From: Haloechinothrix sp033042135
GTDB lineage: Bacteria; Actinomycetota; Actinomycetes; Mycobacteriales; Pseudonocardiaceae
Reading direction: 5' to 3'
Length of the DNA: 64,000 nt
Assembly (NCBI RefSeq): GCF_033042135.1
Contig: NZ_WBXM01000012.1
Span: forward strand, 1-64,000
Under the pieces are notes generated by a model. It saw only the letters and a program-made list of their open reading frames with translations. It was not told the origin of the DNA and did not search any database. The position numbers and the translations under genes were made by a program. The stretch's first letter is position 1; each line of letters begins with the position of its first letter. Below are positions 46,495 through 55,307 of the stretch, in pieces.

Positions 46495-47184
46495 CTATAG
46501 ATCACCGATGCGAGTCTCGCGCGACACTCCTCCCGACGTTGCTTGCCGAGATGCCCCCAGCCGGTCACGCTCGCTACCCCCGGACGCGCGGCCCATTCGC
46601 TCGGCGAGGGTGGTGGTGGCGGTGGTGTAGATGTGGTCGGCGGGGCCGGGCTGCCATCCGCTCTGGCTGGGGTGGATGTGCCAGGTGAGGGTGCCGGCCA
46701 GGGTGCGGGTCGGCGGCAGGGGGATCAGCTCGCCGGCCTGGGCCACGGCCAGGTCCGGGATCCCGGCCGGAGGTGCGATGCCCGGTGTGATCACCAGAGC
46801 GGCGCCGTGGGGGCCGAGCATGACCGGGCACACGGGGCCACGGTCGCTGGCGTGGGTGAGGGTGGCGGTGGCCAGCCAGACCGGCAGGTACAGCACGGTG
46901 AGCTGCTCCCCGGCACGCGCCAGGATGCTGTAGGGGGCCAGCGACCACCAGTGCCACACCCGGCGCGGATCACGCAGGGTCCGCGCCCCGCGCAGCACCG
47001 GCACCAGACCGGGGGCCGGGTCGCCGGTATGGCCCCGCAGGTAGCGCAGCCCGTCACAGGCCGCGCCCGGGATCACCCCCCAGCCGTGGGCGGCGTAGTC
47101 CACCGCCGCCTCCCGCAGCCGGGCATGCTCCGGGCTCCACACACACCGCGCCCGCAACTCCGCATCAGGCAGTGGCGCGCTCAT
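46495..47184 (-). CDS. Prim-pol-like domain protein (small accessory gene)
   Basis: This 229-residue protein starts with HGWGVIPGAACDGLRYLRG, and the later PRRVWHWWSLAPYSILARAGEQLTVLYLPV fits the bifunctional primase/polymerase N-terminal family found in actinomycetes, without obvious catalytic acidic residues. Such genes often sit beside XRE and Cys-rich small genes. ATG 47184 overlaps the upstream stop (ATGA). It ends 54 nt before the lasso precursor on the same strand, so the lasso operon may share its transcript. Function is unknown. Confidence 0.7.
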   Translation of the reverse strand: MSAPLPDAELRARCVWSPEHARLREAAVDYAAHGWGVIPGAACDGLRYLRGHTGDPAPGLVPVLRGARTLRDPRRVWHWWSLAPYSILARAGEQLTVLYLPVWLATATLTHASDRGPVCPVMLGPHGAALVITPGIAPPAGIPDLAVAQAGELIPLPPTRTLAGTLTWHIHPSQSGWQPGPADHIYTTATTTLAERMGRASGGSERDRLGASRQATSGGVSRETRIGDL

Positions 47185-47573
47185 CGCCACTCACCCCCTC
47201 CCGCCGCCGAGCCGGGGTGGTGGGACGCGGCGAGCCCGACCGCAGGAAGGGGAGCCGGGACAGATCGAGCCCGCCGCGAGTCTGCACGTACGGCCGGGCC
47301 CCCGGCCCGGCCGGAACCAAGCACCCTGACCAGTGCCGCCAGCAGCCGCCGCACACCGCCACGACCGCGCCGTGGCCGGACCGTCCCGGCAGGCGGCTGC
47401 AGCGCCTGTACACACGCGGGGCAGGCCGGCAACGGCTCGGCGATCATCGGCGCAGCGGCGAATCGCACCCCGCACACCGCCCGATACATCCCACTGCCCC
47501 GGGCGACCGCCTCGGCCATCACCCCACAGGCCACCGCATGATCAACACGACCCGCCGCAACCGTCACCCACAC
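47181..47573 (-). CDS. Cys-rich small protein (possible zinc-binding)
   Basis: The protein of about 130 residues has a CGV-x-n-C-G-x-n-CPAC arrangement (AVACGV, AVCGVRF, PACPACVQAL) that may bind a metal, and an Arg/Gly-rich low-complexity tail. It resembles small partners of prim-pol-like genes in actinomycetes. The start GTG 47573 (WVTVAAGRVDH) is a guess: the longer frame to 47717 crosses the hairpin at 47604-47656. The stop overlaps the next start by ATGA, supporting a real gene. Confidence 0.55.
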   Translation of the reverse strand: MWVTVAAGRVDHAVACGVMAEAVARGSGMYRAVCGVRFAAAPMIAEPLPACPACVQALQPPAGTVRPRRGRGGVRRLLAALVRVLGSGRAGGPAVRADSRRARSVPAPLPAVGLAASHHPGSAAGGGEWR

Positions 47574-47603
47574 CGGGCGCCGGTACCTCAATGCCGGAGA
47601 GCT

Positions 47604-47656
47604 GGGCCGAAGGGACCCGTCAGTGCCCATGCGGTACTGGAGGGCCCATTCGGCCC
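47604..47656. repeat. Intergenic hairpin GGGCCGAAGGG / CCCATTCGGCCC
   Basis: The arms at 47604-47614 and 47645-47656 pair with one bulged base. The core GCCGAAGGG repeats the hairpin at 21400-21456. Confidence 0.6.
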
Positions 47657-47872
47657 GGCCCGCATGCGGCCGTACCGGAGTCCCACTCAGCTCGTTCGCT
47701 TGCCATCGCACGTCCACTACGATTCCTCAGCGGCGAGCGATCACACAGTGTTATTGGCAGTGACAGTTGGGTGACATGGTGATGCGCCCGTATCACCGGA
47801 ACATCACCTCGCCAATCGTTACCTCTCGATGGCACACTCGGCGGGAAGGTGCTGGCTTCCAGGGGAGATGTC

Positions 47873-49114
47873 ATGTCCAACGAGCTACCGGCGTGGTCAC
47901 AGCGCATCCGGTCACTCCGGGAGGCACGGGGGCTCTCACAGCACGAAGCCGTCCAGGCAATGCGAAACCATTCCGAGAAGGCGCTACCTGAACAAGATCA
48001 CTTACTGAGGCGCTGGAAGGCGTGGGAACTGGGGGAGAACAGACCAGGGGTTCAGTACGCCCCGCTGATCGCAGCCGCGCTCGGAACGGTGACGGCTGCG
48101 CTGTTCCCGCCCGAGCACAGCAGCGCACGCAGGCTGGAAGTCCTGAGCGCTACCGGCATGGACACCCTGGAGATCGTCAGCAGGCTGAGTTCGTCCGATG
48201 TCACCGACTCCACGCTCGACGGGGTCCGCATCACCGTCGACAAGCTGTGCTCCGAGTATCCGTACATGCCACCTGATCAGCTCATCGCTGAGGGCCGCCA
48301 GTGGCTACGACGCATCGTCGAGCTGCAAGAACAGCGACTCACGTTCCGGCAGCGCAAGGAAACCCTGGAGCTCGCAGGATGGCTGGCCCTGCTCGTCGGC
48401 TGCCTCGAACACGACACCGGTGATCCTCGAGCTGCCGAGGCCACCAGGAAGATGGCCTTGAAGCTCGGTACGGACGTCAATCATGGCGGAATCCTCGGAT
48501 GGGCTCACGAGATGCGCGCATGGTTCGCGTTAACCGCAGGTGACTACCGGGGGGTGCTCGCAGCAACCGAAGCAGGGCAGCAAGCAGCTGGCAGCCACAG
48601 CGTGAGCGTGCAGCTGCTCGCCCAGGAAGCCAAGGCGTGGGCGCGAATGGGCGAGGCGAAGGAGATGGAAGCGGCCCTGGAGAAGGGCCGCACGCTGCTG
48701 GAATCCTTGCCCTATCCGGAGAACACGGACCATCACTTCGTCGTCGACCCCGCCAAGTACGACTTCTACGTCATGGACTGCTACCGACATATCGGCCACG
48801 ACCGGCTCGCACGCACGCTTGCCGATCACGTCCTCCGCACCAGTACCGACTTCGACGGCCACGAACGGAAACCCATGCGCGTCGCCGAAGCCTGGATCAC
48901 ACACGGCGTCGCCGCCGCCAGGGAAGGCGAACTCAACGAAGCCGTGTCGTATGGACGGCGCGCACTCAACGGTGACCGGAAGTCCCTCCCGTCACTGGCG
49001 TTGGTAGCTCAAGACCTCGCCTCCGTACTCGACACCCAGTACCCGAAGGAAGCCGAAGCCCGAGCTTACCTGGACGAGCTGCGCGCGATTCATCGCGCGA
49101 ACTCGCGCGCATAA
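47873..49114 (+). CDS. XRE-family regulator with TPR-like repeats
   Basis: This 413-residue regulator has an XRE helix-turn-helix (WSQRIRSLREARGLSQHEAV, residues 6-25, continuing to KAWELGENRPG) and a helical C-terminal part resembling tetratricopeptide repeats. AGGGGAG precedes ATG 47873. It is divergent from the Cys-rich/prim-pol/lasso transcript and may sense a peptide or control that cluster; such XRE-TPR regulators often bind small peptides. Direct control of the lasso genes is inference. Confidence 0.82.
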   Translation: MSNELPAWSQRIRSLREARGLSQHEAVQAMRNHSEKALPEQDHLLRRWKAWELGENRPGVQYAPLIAAALGTVTAALFPPEHSSARRLEVLSATGMDTLEIVSRLSSSDVTDSTLDGVRITVDKLCSEYPYMPPDQLIAEGRQWLRRIVELQEQRLTFRQRKETLELAGWLALLVGCLEHDTGDPRAAEATRKMALKLGTDVNHGGILGWAHEMRAWFALTAGDYRGVLAATEAGQQAAGSHSVSVQLLAQEAKAWARMGEAKEMEAALEKGRTLLESLPYPENTDHHFVVDPAKYDFYVMDCYRHIGHDRLARTLADHVLRTSTDFDGHERKPMRVAEAWITHGVAAAREGELNEAVSYGRRALNGDRKSLPSLALVAQDLASVLDTQYPKEAEARAYLDELRAIHRANSRA

Positions 49115-49150
49115 GCGGGACTGACTCGTGGCCGCTCCCCTTCGGACCAT

Positions 49151-49203
49151 GAGCTGAACGTGGCCTTCGTTCCCTCTAGGGCGCCGAACGTCACGTTCAG
49201 CTC
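49151..49203. terminator. 12-bp stem hairpin between convergent genes
   Basis: GAGCTGAACGTG (49151-49162) pairs with CACGTTCAGCTC (49192-49203) between the XRE regulator and hsaF. The right arm covers the hsaF stop. The sequence words match the palindrome at 42267-42285. Confidence 0.65.
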
Positions 49204-50249
49204 CCCGCCGCGCCGTCGCGCTCGGCGCGGATCTCGAGGGCCACGTCGATGATCATGTCTTCCTGGCCGCCGACGTAGCGTCGCTCACCGCAGCGGTAGA
49301 GGATCTCGTGGGCGGGCACCCCGTAGCGCTCGGCGGCACGCTCGGCGTGCAGCAGGAACGAGGAGTACACCCCGGCGTAGCCTTGCACGATCGAGGAGCG
49401 ATCCATCACCGGCAGCCGGGTGATGAACGGTTTCACCACGTTCTCGGCGGCGTCCATCAAGCCATCGGCGTCGACCCCGGTTCGTGTCCCGATCCGGTTG
49501 AACGTGGCGGCCAGCACCTCGGTCGGCGAGTTGCCCGCCCCAGCGCCCAGCGCGACCAGCGAGCCGTCGATCTGCCGCGCGCCCGCGCGGTAGCACAGCA
49601 CCGAATTGGCCACGCCGAAACTGAGGTTCTGGTGGCCGTGGTAGCCGACCTGCGCGTCATCGCCGAGCTCGGCGACCAGCGCCGCCACCCGGTCCGAGGC
49701 ATCCTCCAGGATCAGTGCGCCTGCCGAGTCGACGACGTAGACGCACTGGCATCCGGCGTCGGCCATGATCCGGGCTTGTTTCGCGAGCTCCTCCGGCGTG
49801 GTCATGTGCGAGAGCATCAGGAACCCGACTGTCTCCAGCCCGAGATCCCGCGCGGCCTGGAAATGCTGGATGGAGACATCGGCCTCGGTGCAGTGCGTGG
49901 CGATCCGGACCGCCCCGGCACCCAGATCGGCCGCGGCCCGCAGGTCGGTCACCGTTCCCAGCCCTGGGAGCAGCAGCACCGCGATCCGCGCCCGCTGCGC
50001 TTCCTCGACCGCGGCCGCGATCAGCTTGCGCTCGTCGACCAGCGAGAAGCCGTAATTGAAGGTGGAGCCGCCCAGCCCGTCGCCGTGGGTGACCTCGATC
50101 AGCGACACCCCAGAGGCATCCAGCGCCCGCACGGTGTCCCGCACCTGCTGCTCGGTGAACTGATGCGCCATCGCGTGGCTACCATCCCGCAACGTGGTGT
50201 CGACGATCCGCACGTCCCGCTCCACACCGTCGTCGCTGAAGATACTCAT
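49197..50249 (-). CDS. hsaF: 4-hydroxy-2-oxovalerate aldolase (HsaF-like)
   Basis: This 350-residue DRE-TIM metallolyase splits 4-hydroxy-2-oxo acids into pyruvate and an aldehyde. It has VDTTLRDGSHA (catalytic Arg and metal Asp), HGDGLGGST, and the metal histidines in GYHGHQNLSFGVANS. It overlaps the acetaldehyde dehydrogenase stop by ATGA; the pair normally forms a complex that channels the aldehyde. Confidence 0.93.
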   Translation of the reverse strand: MSIFSDDGVERDVRIVDTTLRDGSHAMAHQFTEQQVRDTVRALDASGVSLIEVTHGDGLGGSTFNYGFSLVDERKLIAAAVEEAQRARIAVLLLPGLGTVTDLRAAADLGAGAVRIATHCTEADVSIQHFQAARDLGLETVGFLMLSHMTTPEELAKQARIMADAGCQCVYVVDSAGALILEDASDRVAALVAELGDDAQVGYHGHQNLSFGVANSVLCYRAGARQIDGSLVALGAGAGNSPTEVLAATFNRIGTRTGVDADGLMDAAENVVKPFITRLPVMDRSSIVQGYAGVYSSFLLHAERAAERYGVPAHEILYRCGERRYVGGQEDMIIDVALEIRAERDGAAGS

Positions 50250-51166
50250 ACCCGCACCCCCGTGTCCTGCTCGATGATCCGCTGCGCCAGCAGCTCGCCC
50301 ACCTGGGAAGCGGCGGCCGTCATGATGTCCAGGTTGCCCGCGTACGTCGGCAGGTAGTCGCCATTACCGGCGACCTCGAGGAACACCGCAACGCGAGCGC
50401 GGCCGTCCCAGCCGGGACGCGGGTCGTCGTACTGCGGCTCGGCCTTGAGGGTGTAACCGGGCACGTACTCCTGCACGTCGCGCACCATGCGGCGGATCGA
50501 GTCGGTGATCGCGTCCCGGTCGGCATCGGGGTCGATCGCACAGAACACCGTGTCCCGCATGATCATCGGCGGCTCGACCGGGTTGATAATGATGATCGCC
50601 TTGCCCCTGGCCGCCCCACCGACGGTCTCGATGCCGTGCGCGGTGGTCTCGGTGAACTCGTCGATGTTCGCCCGGGTGCCAGGGCCTGCCGAACGCGAGG
50701 ACACCGAGGCCACAATCTCCGCGTACGGCACAGGGGTGACGCGGGAAACCGCGTGCACGATCGGGATGGTCGCCTGCCCACCGCAGGTGATCATGTTGAT
50801 GTTCGGTGCGGTCAGCTGGGCGGAGATGTTGACCACCGGGCAGGTGAACGGGCCGAGCGCGGCAGGGGTCAGGTCCACCGCCTGGATACCGGCCTCGGCG
50901 TAGCGGGGCGCGTTGGCCGCGTGCGCCTTCGCCGAGGTCGCCTCGAACACCAGGTCCGGCAGCTCAGGCCGCTCGAGCAGCCAGTCCACGCCGCCCGGCG
51001 AGGTCTCCAGGCCGAGCTCGGCGGCCCTGGAGAGCCCTTCCGAGGCGGGGTCGACCCCCACCATGTATCGCACGTCGACCGAGTCGCTACGTCGCAGCTT
51101 GGCCAGCAGGTCAGTGCCGATATTGCCCGACCCGACGATCGCCGCGACGGCCTTGCCGTCCCGCAT
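50246..51166 (-). CDS. hsaG: Acylating acetaldehyde/propanal dehydrogenase (HsaG-like)
   Basis: This 306-residue dehydrogenase converts the aldehyde from HsaF into an acyl-CoA with NAD+. It has the nucleotide motif AIVGSGNIGTDLL and the catalytic cysteine in NMITCGGQATIPI. I chose ATG 51166 with GAGGTGA upstream rather than GTG 51169. It is divergent from an IclR regulator and coupled to hsaF by a 4-nt overlap. Confidence 0.93.
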   Translation of the reverse strand: MRDGKAVAAIVGSGNIGTDLLAKLRRSDSVDVRYMVGVDPASEGLSRAAELGLETSPGGVDWLLERPELPDLVFEATSAKAHAANAPRYAEAGIQAVDLTPAALGPFTCPVVNISAQLTAPNINMITCGGQATIPIVHAVSRVTPVPYAEIVASVSSRSAGPGTRANIDEFTETTAHGIETVGGAARGKAIIIINPVEPPMIMRDTVFCAIDPDADRDAITDSIRRMVRDVQEYVPGYTLKAEPQYDDPRPGWDGRARVAVFLEVAGNGDYLPTYAGNLDIMTAAASQVGELLAQRIIEQDTGVRV

Positions 51167-51240
51167 CACTCACCTCATTCGTCCACCGGAGTGCCTCCGC
51201 CGCCTTCACACTCCATCGCGGTGTCGGGCACACTCAACAC

Positions 51241-52002
51241 ATGCGTCCCGCTCAGCGGAACGAACCGCAGCGCAGCGACCCGTCGACGACGGCCCGTGTC
51301 TGCGCGCTGCTCACCGCCTTCCGCCCCGGTGACGAGGCGTTGAGCGTCTCCGAGCTGGCGCGCCGCGCGGGCCTGCCGAAGACCAGCACGCACCGGCTGG
51401 TGTCGCACATGATCGCCAACGGTCTGCTGGAACGCGACGGCGCTGCGGTGCGGCTGGGCCTGCGACTGTTCGAGATCGGGCAGCTGGCCATCCGACAGCG
51501 CGGCCTGGTCGACTCCGCCCGCCCGCACCTGGCCGACCTGCGCGAGGCGACTCGCAACACGGTGCACCTGGCCGTGTTGGAAGGCACCGAAGTCGTCTAC
51601 CTCGACGTGCTGCGGGGACCGGATGCCCCCCGGCTGCCCTCGCGTATCGGCGGGCGGTTCCCGGCGCACGCCACCGGGGTGGGCAAGGCGATCCTGGCGC
51701 ATGCCGGCGAACAGGCGGTCGAGAAGGTGCTCGAGACGAGCCTGCCCGCGGTGAGCAGGCGGACGATCACCTCGCCCGCGATCCTACGCAAGCAGCTGGC
51801 CACCATCCGCGCCGAGGGTGTGGCTTACGACCTCGAGGAGTCCGGCGTCGGCGTGGTCTGCGCTGCCAGCCCGGTGCTGGACGGTGAAGGCGCGGCCGTC
51901 GCGGCGATCTCGATATCCGGCTGGAGCAACCGGATGCGCACCGAGCGGATTGCCCCTGCGGTACGCACCGCCGCACTCACCCTCTCGCGCAAGCTGCGCT
52001 GA
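51241..52002 (+). CDS. IclR-family regulator
   Basis: This 253-residue protein has an N-terminal winged helix (LSVSELARRAGLPKTSTHRLVSHM, residues 34-57) and an IclR effector domain with FPAHATGVGKAILA. Its divergent position beside hsaG, with 74 nt between the starts, suggests control of hsaFG. IclR regulators often serve aromatic-acid or short-acid catabolism. Confidence 0.88.
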   Translation: MRPAQRNEPQRSDPSTTARVCALLTAFRPGDEALSVSELARRAGLPKTSTHRLVSHMIANGLLERDGAAVRLGLRLFEIGQLAIRQRGLVDSARPHLADLREATRNTVHLAVLEGTEVVYLDVLRGPDAPRLPSRIGGRFPAHATGVGKAILAHAGEQAVEKVLETSLPAVSRRTITSPAILRKQLATIRAEGVAYDLEESGVGVVCAASPVLDGEGAAVAAISISGWSNRMRTERIAPAVRTAALTLSRKLR

Positions 52003-52026
52003 ACCGCTCGCTACTCTCGGATCGCC

Positions 52027-52998
52027 ATGTCGATCTGGGAACGTTTGCAGGGGCCGCTTGTGGGGGCCGCGGCGCTCGCCGGGTTGGTCCTTGGCCTCGC
52101 GGTGCCGGTCGCCCCGCTGGCGGGGCAGCTGGTGCTGCCTGCTCTGCTGGTGATGCTGGCGGCGATGTTCGTTCAGGTCGACGCCGGGCAGCTGCGGGAG
52201 GCCGGCCGTGCCCGCACGGTCGTGGCGACCAGCCTGCTGCTCAACTTCGTGTGGACCCCGCTGCTGGCCTGGGCGCTGGGAGCCGGTCTGCTCGGGGACT
52301 CCCCCGACCTGCGCCTCGGGCTGCTGCTCCTGCTGGTCACCCCGTGTACCGACTGGTACCTGGTGTTCACCGGGCTGGCGCGCGGGCACCTCGGCGTGGC
52401 CGCGGCGTTGCTGCCGATCAACCTGGTACTGCAACTGCTCCTGCTGCCGGTCTACGTGCTGCTGCTCGGCGGCGCCGCGATCGGCGAGGCCGCGTTCATC
52501 GACGCGGGCACGGTGGTCCGTGCGGTGCTTCTCGTGCTGCTGGTGCCGCTGCTGGCCGCCATGGTGCTGCGGTGGGCCACCCGAGCCGCGTTCGGCACCT
52601 TGTGGCGGGACCGGACGCTGGTACCGTTCGCGGAGCGGGCTGTGCCGCCGCTGCTGTACCTGGCGGTACTGGCGATGTTCGCCTGGCAGGCAGAGACGGT
52701 GGTCGAGCATGGCCTGACCGTGGCCGCGCTGCTGGCGCCGCTCGCGGTGTTCTTCGCCATCACCCCCGTGGTATCCACAGTGCTCGGCCGTGCGCTGCGT
52801 ATTCCGGAGCCGCATCGGGTCACGCTGACCATGACCACGGTGGCGCGCAACTCACCGATCGCGCTGGCACTGGCGGTAGCCGCGTTTCCCGACCGCCCGC
52901 TCATCGCGGTCAGCCTGGTGATCGCCCCGCTGATCGAGCTGCCCGTGCTCGCGGTGATCAGCCAGCTGCTCCGGATCCCCGCCGATCGAGCACCTTGA
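52027..52998 (+). CDS. Bile-acid:sodium symporter/ACR3-like transporter
   Basis: This 323-residue membrane protein has about ten hydrophobic helices. LLLVTPCTDWYLVFTGLARG and LLPINLVLQLLLLPVYVLLL, and the ARNSPIALALAVAAFPD block near the end, are marks of the ACR3/bile acid symporter superfamily. It could export arsenite or carry a bile-acid-like or other organic anion; the context of sterol genes makes the second worth considering. It follows the IclR gene by 24 nt on the same strand. Confidence 0.8.
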   Translation: MSIWERLQGPLVGAAALAGLVLGLAVPVAPLAGQLVLPALLVMLAAMFVQVDAGQLREAGRARTVVATSLLLNFVWTPLLAWALGAGLLGDSPDLRLGLLLLLVTPCTDWYLVFTGLARGHLGVAAALLPINLVLQLLLLPVYVLLLGGAAIGEAAFIDAGTVVRAVLLVLLVPLLAAMVLRWATRAAFGTLWRDRTLVPFAERAVPPLLYLAVLAMFAWQAETVVEHGLTVAALLAPLAVFFAITPVVSTVLGRALRIPEPHRVTLTMTTVARNSPIALALAVAAFPDRPLIAVSLVIAPLIELPVLAVISQLLRIPADRAP

Positions 52999-53007
52999 GC
53001 CAGAAGG

Positions 53008-53535
53008 CTATAGCTGCTCGATCTCCGCTACGAGCCACTGGTCCTCGACCAGTTCGGCTGTCACATCCAGCGTGGCCGCCCGGGATCGCGGGTCCCCGTC
53101 CCCGCTGCGGAACTGCTGGTCGAGGAAGACCAGCAGCTCGGCCCGTTCCTCGTCGAGCTGCCGCACGCCGACCGAACGCACCGTGGACGTCCGCACCGCC
53201 TCCTCGGCCTCCGCCTGCTCGGCCAACCGGTCGAAGCGCTCCCGGTAGTCCTCGGCCGCCTGCCCGGTCAGTGCCAACTCGATCGCTCGCTCGGTGCGTT
53301 CCAGGTTGGCGTAGTCGTACGAGAACGCTGCCCGTAGCGCGGTGCTGACCTGCTCGATCACCTCGCTGGTGGCATCCGGGTCAGCCAGCGCCGCGTTGCC
53401 GGCCGCCGGGTGGGTGCGCAGCTCGTACGCTCGCCAACCGGACCACATCGCGCTGGCCAACGCGAGGACGAGCACCGCGGCAAGGCAGCCGAGCAGCACC
53501 CGGCGAGCACGTCCAGCCACGTTCGCGCTGCTCAT
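53008..53535 (-). CDS. Mce-associated membrane protein
   Basis: This 175-residue protein has one N-terminal membrane helix (residues 11-31, VLLGCLAAVLVLALASAMW) and an extracytoplasmic domain ending FLDQQF and WLVAEIEQL, the standard Mce-associated pattern. ATG 53535 overlaps the upstream stop (ATGA). These proteins stabilise or assist Mce transporter complexes. Confidence 0.82.
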   Translation of the reverse strand: MSSANVAGRARRVLLGCLAAVLVLALASAMWSGWRAYELRTHPAAGNAALADPDATSEVIEQVSTALRAAFSYDYANLERTERAIELALTGQAAEDYRERFDRLAEQAEAEEAVRTSTVRSVGVRQLDEERAELLVFLDQQFRSGDGDPRSRAATLDVTAELVEDQWLVAEIEQL

Positions 53536-53996
53536 GACACCGCCTCCACCCTGATGAGCCGCCAACCCTCACCGGTGTCGGACAGCTCGGCGTTGACCCG
53601 GCGGGTCTGCGTGGCCGGGTCGTCCCCGCCCACCGACACTTCGACGGCGAGCACGGCGATCACCCTGGCCGTACCCTCCCTGCGATCCAGGTCGGTGACC
53701 ACCACCCGGCGCGGTTCCGCGATGGCCACCGTCTCGGTTGCCTCCGCGCGGTCCCGCTGGCTCTCCCTGTCGTCGCGCAGGTCCTCCTGCAGCTCGCCGT
53801 CGGTGACCTCCTGCCACCGGTCGAGGTGTTCGGTGATCTCGGCGTGATCGATGGTGTGCAGCGCGACCAGGCCGTCGGTGGCGGCACGCTGCACCTCGTC
53901 GCGTTCCATGGCATGCGCCAGCTGGTGATCCCGCGCGGCCGCGGCCCAGGCCCAGCCGAGTGCGAGGGCGGCGAGCACCGCCAGCGCGGTCGCCAC
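53532..53996 (-). CDS. Mce-associated membrane protein
   Basis: This 154-residue protein starts with a single membrane helix and has a C-terminal domain like the downstream Mce-associated protein (VAIAEPRRVVVTDLD; GWRLIRVEAVS). GTG 53996 begins right at the helix. The frame stays open back to the mceF stop, and a CTG start at 54047 would add a basic cytosolic segment (RRIRVRDPLRDG), so the true start may be earlier. Confidence 0.75.
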   Translation of the reverse strand: MATALAVLAALALGWAWAAAARDHQLAHAMERDEVQRAATDGLVALHTIDHAEITEHLDRWQEVTDGELQEDLRDDRESQRDRAEATETVAIAEPRRVVVTDLDRREGTARVIAVLAVEVSVGGDDPATQTRRVNAELSDTGEGWRLIRVEAVS

Positions 53997-54050
53997 GATC
54001 AGCCCGTCGCGCAGCGGGTCACGGACGCGGATGCGCCTGCCGGTCAGCGG

Positions 54051-55307
54051 TCACCCCTCCAACCCGAGCAGATCGTCGATACCGTTGCCCTCGCCGGACG
54101 GCGCGCCCTGCTGCGAGGGCAGATCCAGCATGCCAGGCAGCTCGCCTGCCTCGTCTGCGGCGGTGACCTGCTGCTCATCAGGCGACTCCACCTCAACCGG
54201 GTTGCCCGCGTACGGCGCGTTCTGCGCGCCCCGCACCGCGACCGGACTGCCGGGCGGCTCCGCGCAGTACGCCTCGACGTTCGGCTCGATCTCCCGCAGG
54301 TCGTTGGCCGGCCGCTGCCGCGTACTCTCATACCCCCTGGTGCACGAGGGCGGGTCGAAGAAGTTGAACACCAGCCCGAGCTTGCCCTGCCCGTCCTCAC
54401 CGACGGAGTGCGGAAACGCCGAGAGGACGCTGGAGCTCACCATGATCTGTTCGGTGGCATCGGTGCGCACCTCCAAGACGCTGGCCGTGGTGAGCAGGTT
54501 CGCGATCAGCGTGCCCAGGTGGTTACCCGAGGTCGCGAGGATGTCGCTGACCTGCTCGCTCACGTCGGTGGTCCGGTCGATGACGTGCCGCAGATCCTCG
54601 TCGGACTCGGCGAACTGTCGGGAGATCTCGTTGAGGCCGCTGGAGAACTCGGTGATGTTGTCCGCGTTGCGCCGCTGGGTGTCCAGCACCGTACGGCCGG
54701 ACTCCAGGAGCTGCCGCGTCTCCGGCAGGCTCTGTTGCGCCCGCTCGGTGAACGAACGCGCGGTGTCCAGCAGCAGCTGCATATCGCCTCCCGCACCGGA
54801 GAAGGCTTCGTCGAGCTCGGTCACCACGGTGCGAAGCGAATCCGTGTTCACGCTGGTGACCAGCTCGTCCAGGCTGTGCAGCATCTCGTAGGACGCCACC
54901 GGGATATCGGTGCGGTCCTGCTCGATCACCGAACCGGCAGCGAGGTACGGCTCGCCGTTACTCTCCGGGCGCAGGTCCACGTACTGCTCGCCGACCGCGG
55001 AGCGATTGGTGACGGTCGCGGTGGTGTCGGCCGGGATCGATGGTGCGTCGTCGTCGATGCCGAGATCGACGTCCAGGCCGTGCTCGGCGAGCCGCAGCTC
55101 CTCGACCTGCCCGACGGTGACCCCCCGGTAAGCCACCTGCGCTCCTTCGAAGATGCCACCGGAGTCCACGAACTGCGCGGTGACAACGTAGCCGCGCGGC
55201 CCGAGCAGGTCGTCGAAACCGGCGTAGTTCACGGCCACGTAGCCCACCGACAGTACGGAGATGACCAGCACCGCAACGAATTTGATCCGGGTCGCGCGAG
55301 TGAGCAT
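54051..55307 (-). CDS. mceF: MceF-type substrate-binding protein
   Basis: This 418-residue MlaD/Mce protein has an N-terminal helix (IKFVAVLVISVLSVGYVAV), a Mce domain (DSGGIFEGAQVAYRGVTVGQV, about residues 48-68), a long helical region and an acidic C-terminal tail. It overlaps mceE by TGATG. It is the last mce gene before the associated genes. Confidence 0.9.
   Translation of the reverse strand: MLTRATRIKFVAVLVISVLSVGYVAVNYAGFDDLLGPRGYVVTAQFVDSGGIFEGAQVAYRGVTVGQVEELRLAEHGLDVDLGIDDDAPSIPADTTATVTNRSAVGEQYVDLRPESNGEPYLAAGSVIEQDRTDIPVASYEMLHSLDELVTSVNTDSLRTVVTELDEAFSGAGGDMQLLLDTARSFTERAQQSLPETRQLLESGRTVLDTQRRNADNITEFSSGLNEISRQFAESDEDLRHVIDRTTDVSEQVSDILATSGNHLGTLIANLLTTASVLEVRTDATEQIMVSSSVLSAFPHSVGEDGQGKLGLVFNFFDPPSCTRGYESTRQRPANDLREIEPNVEAYCAEPPGSPVAVRGAQNAPYAGNPVEVESPDEQQVTAADEAGELPGMLDLPSQQGAPSGEGNGIDDLLGLEG

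Noticed and set aside
42400..49114. Lasso ABC exporter or isopeptidase gene
   Set aside because: No ATPase-permease or prolyl-oligopeptidase-like gene is present in this stretch; export may rely on a gene elsewhere.
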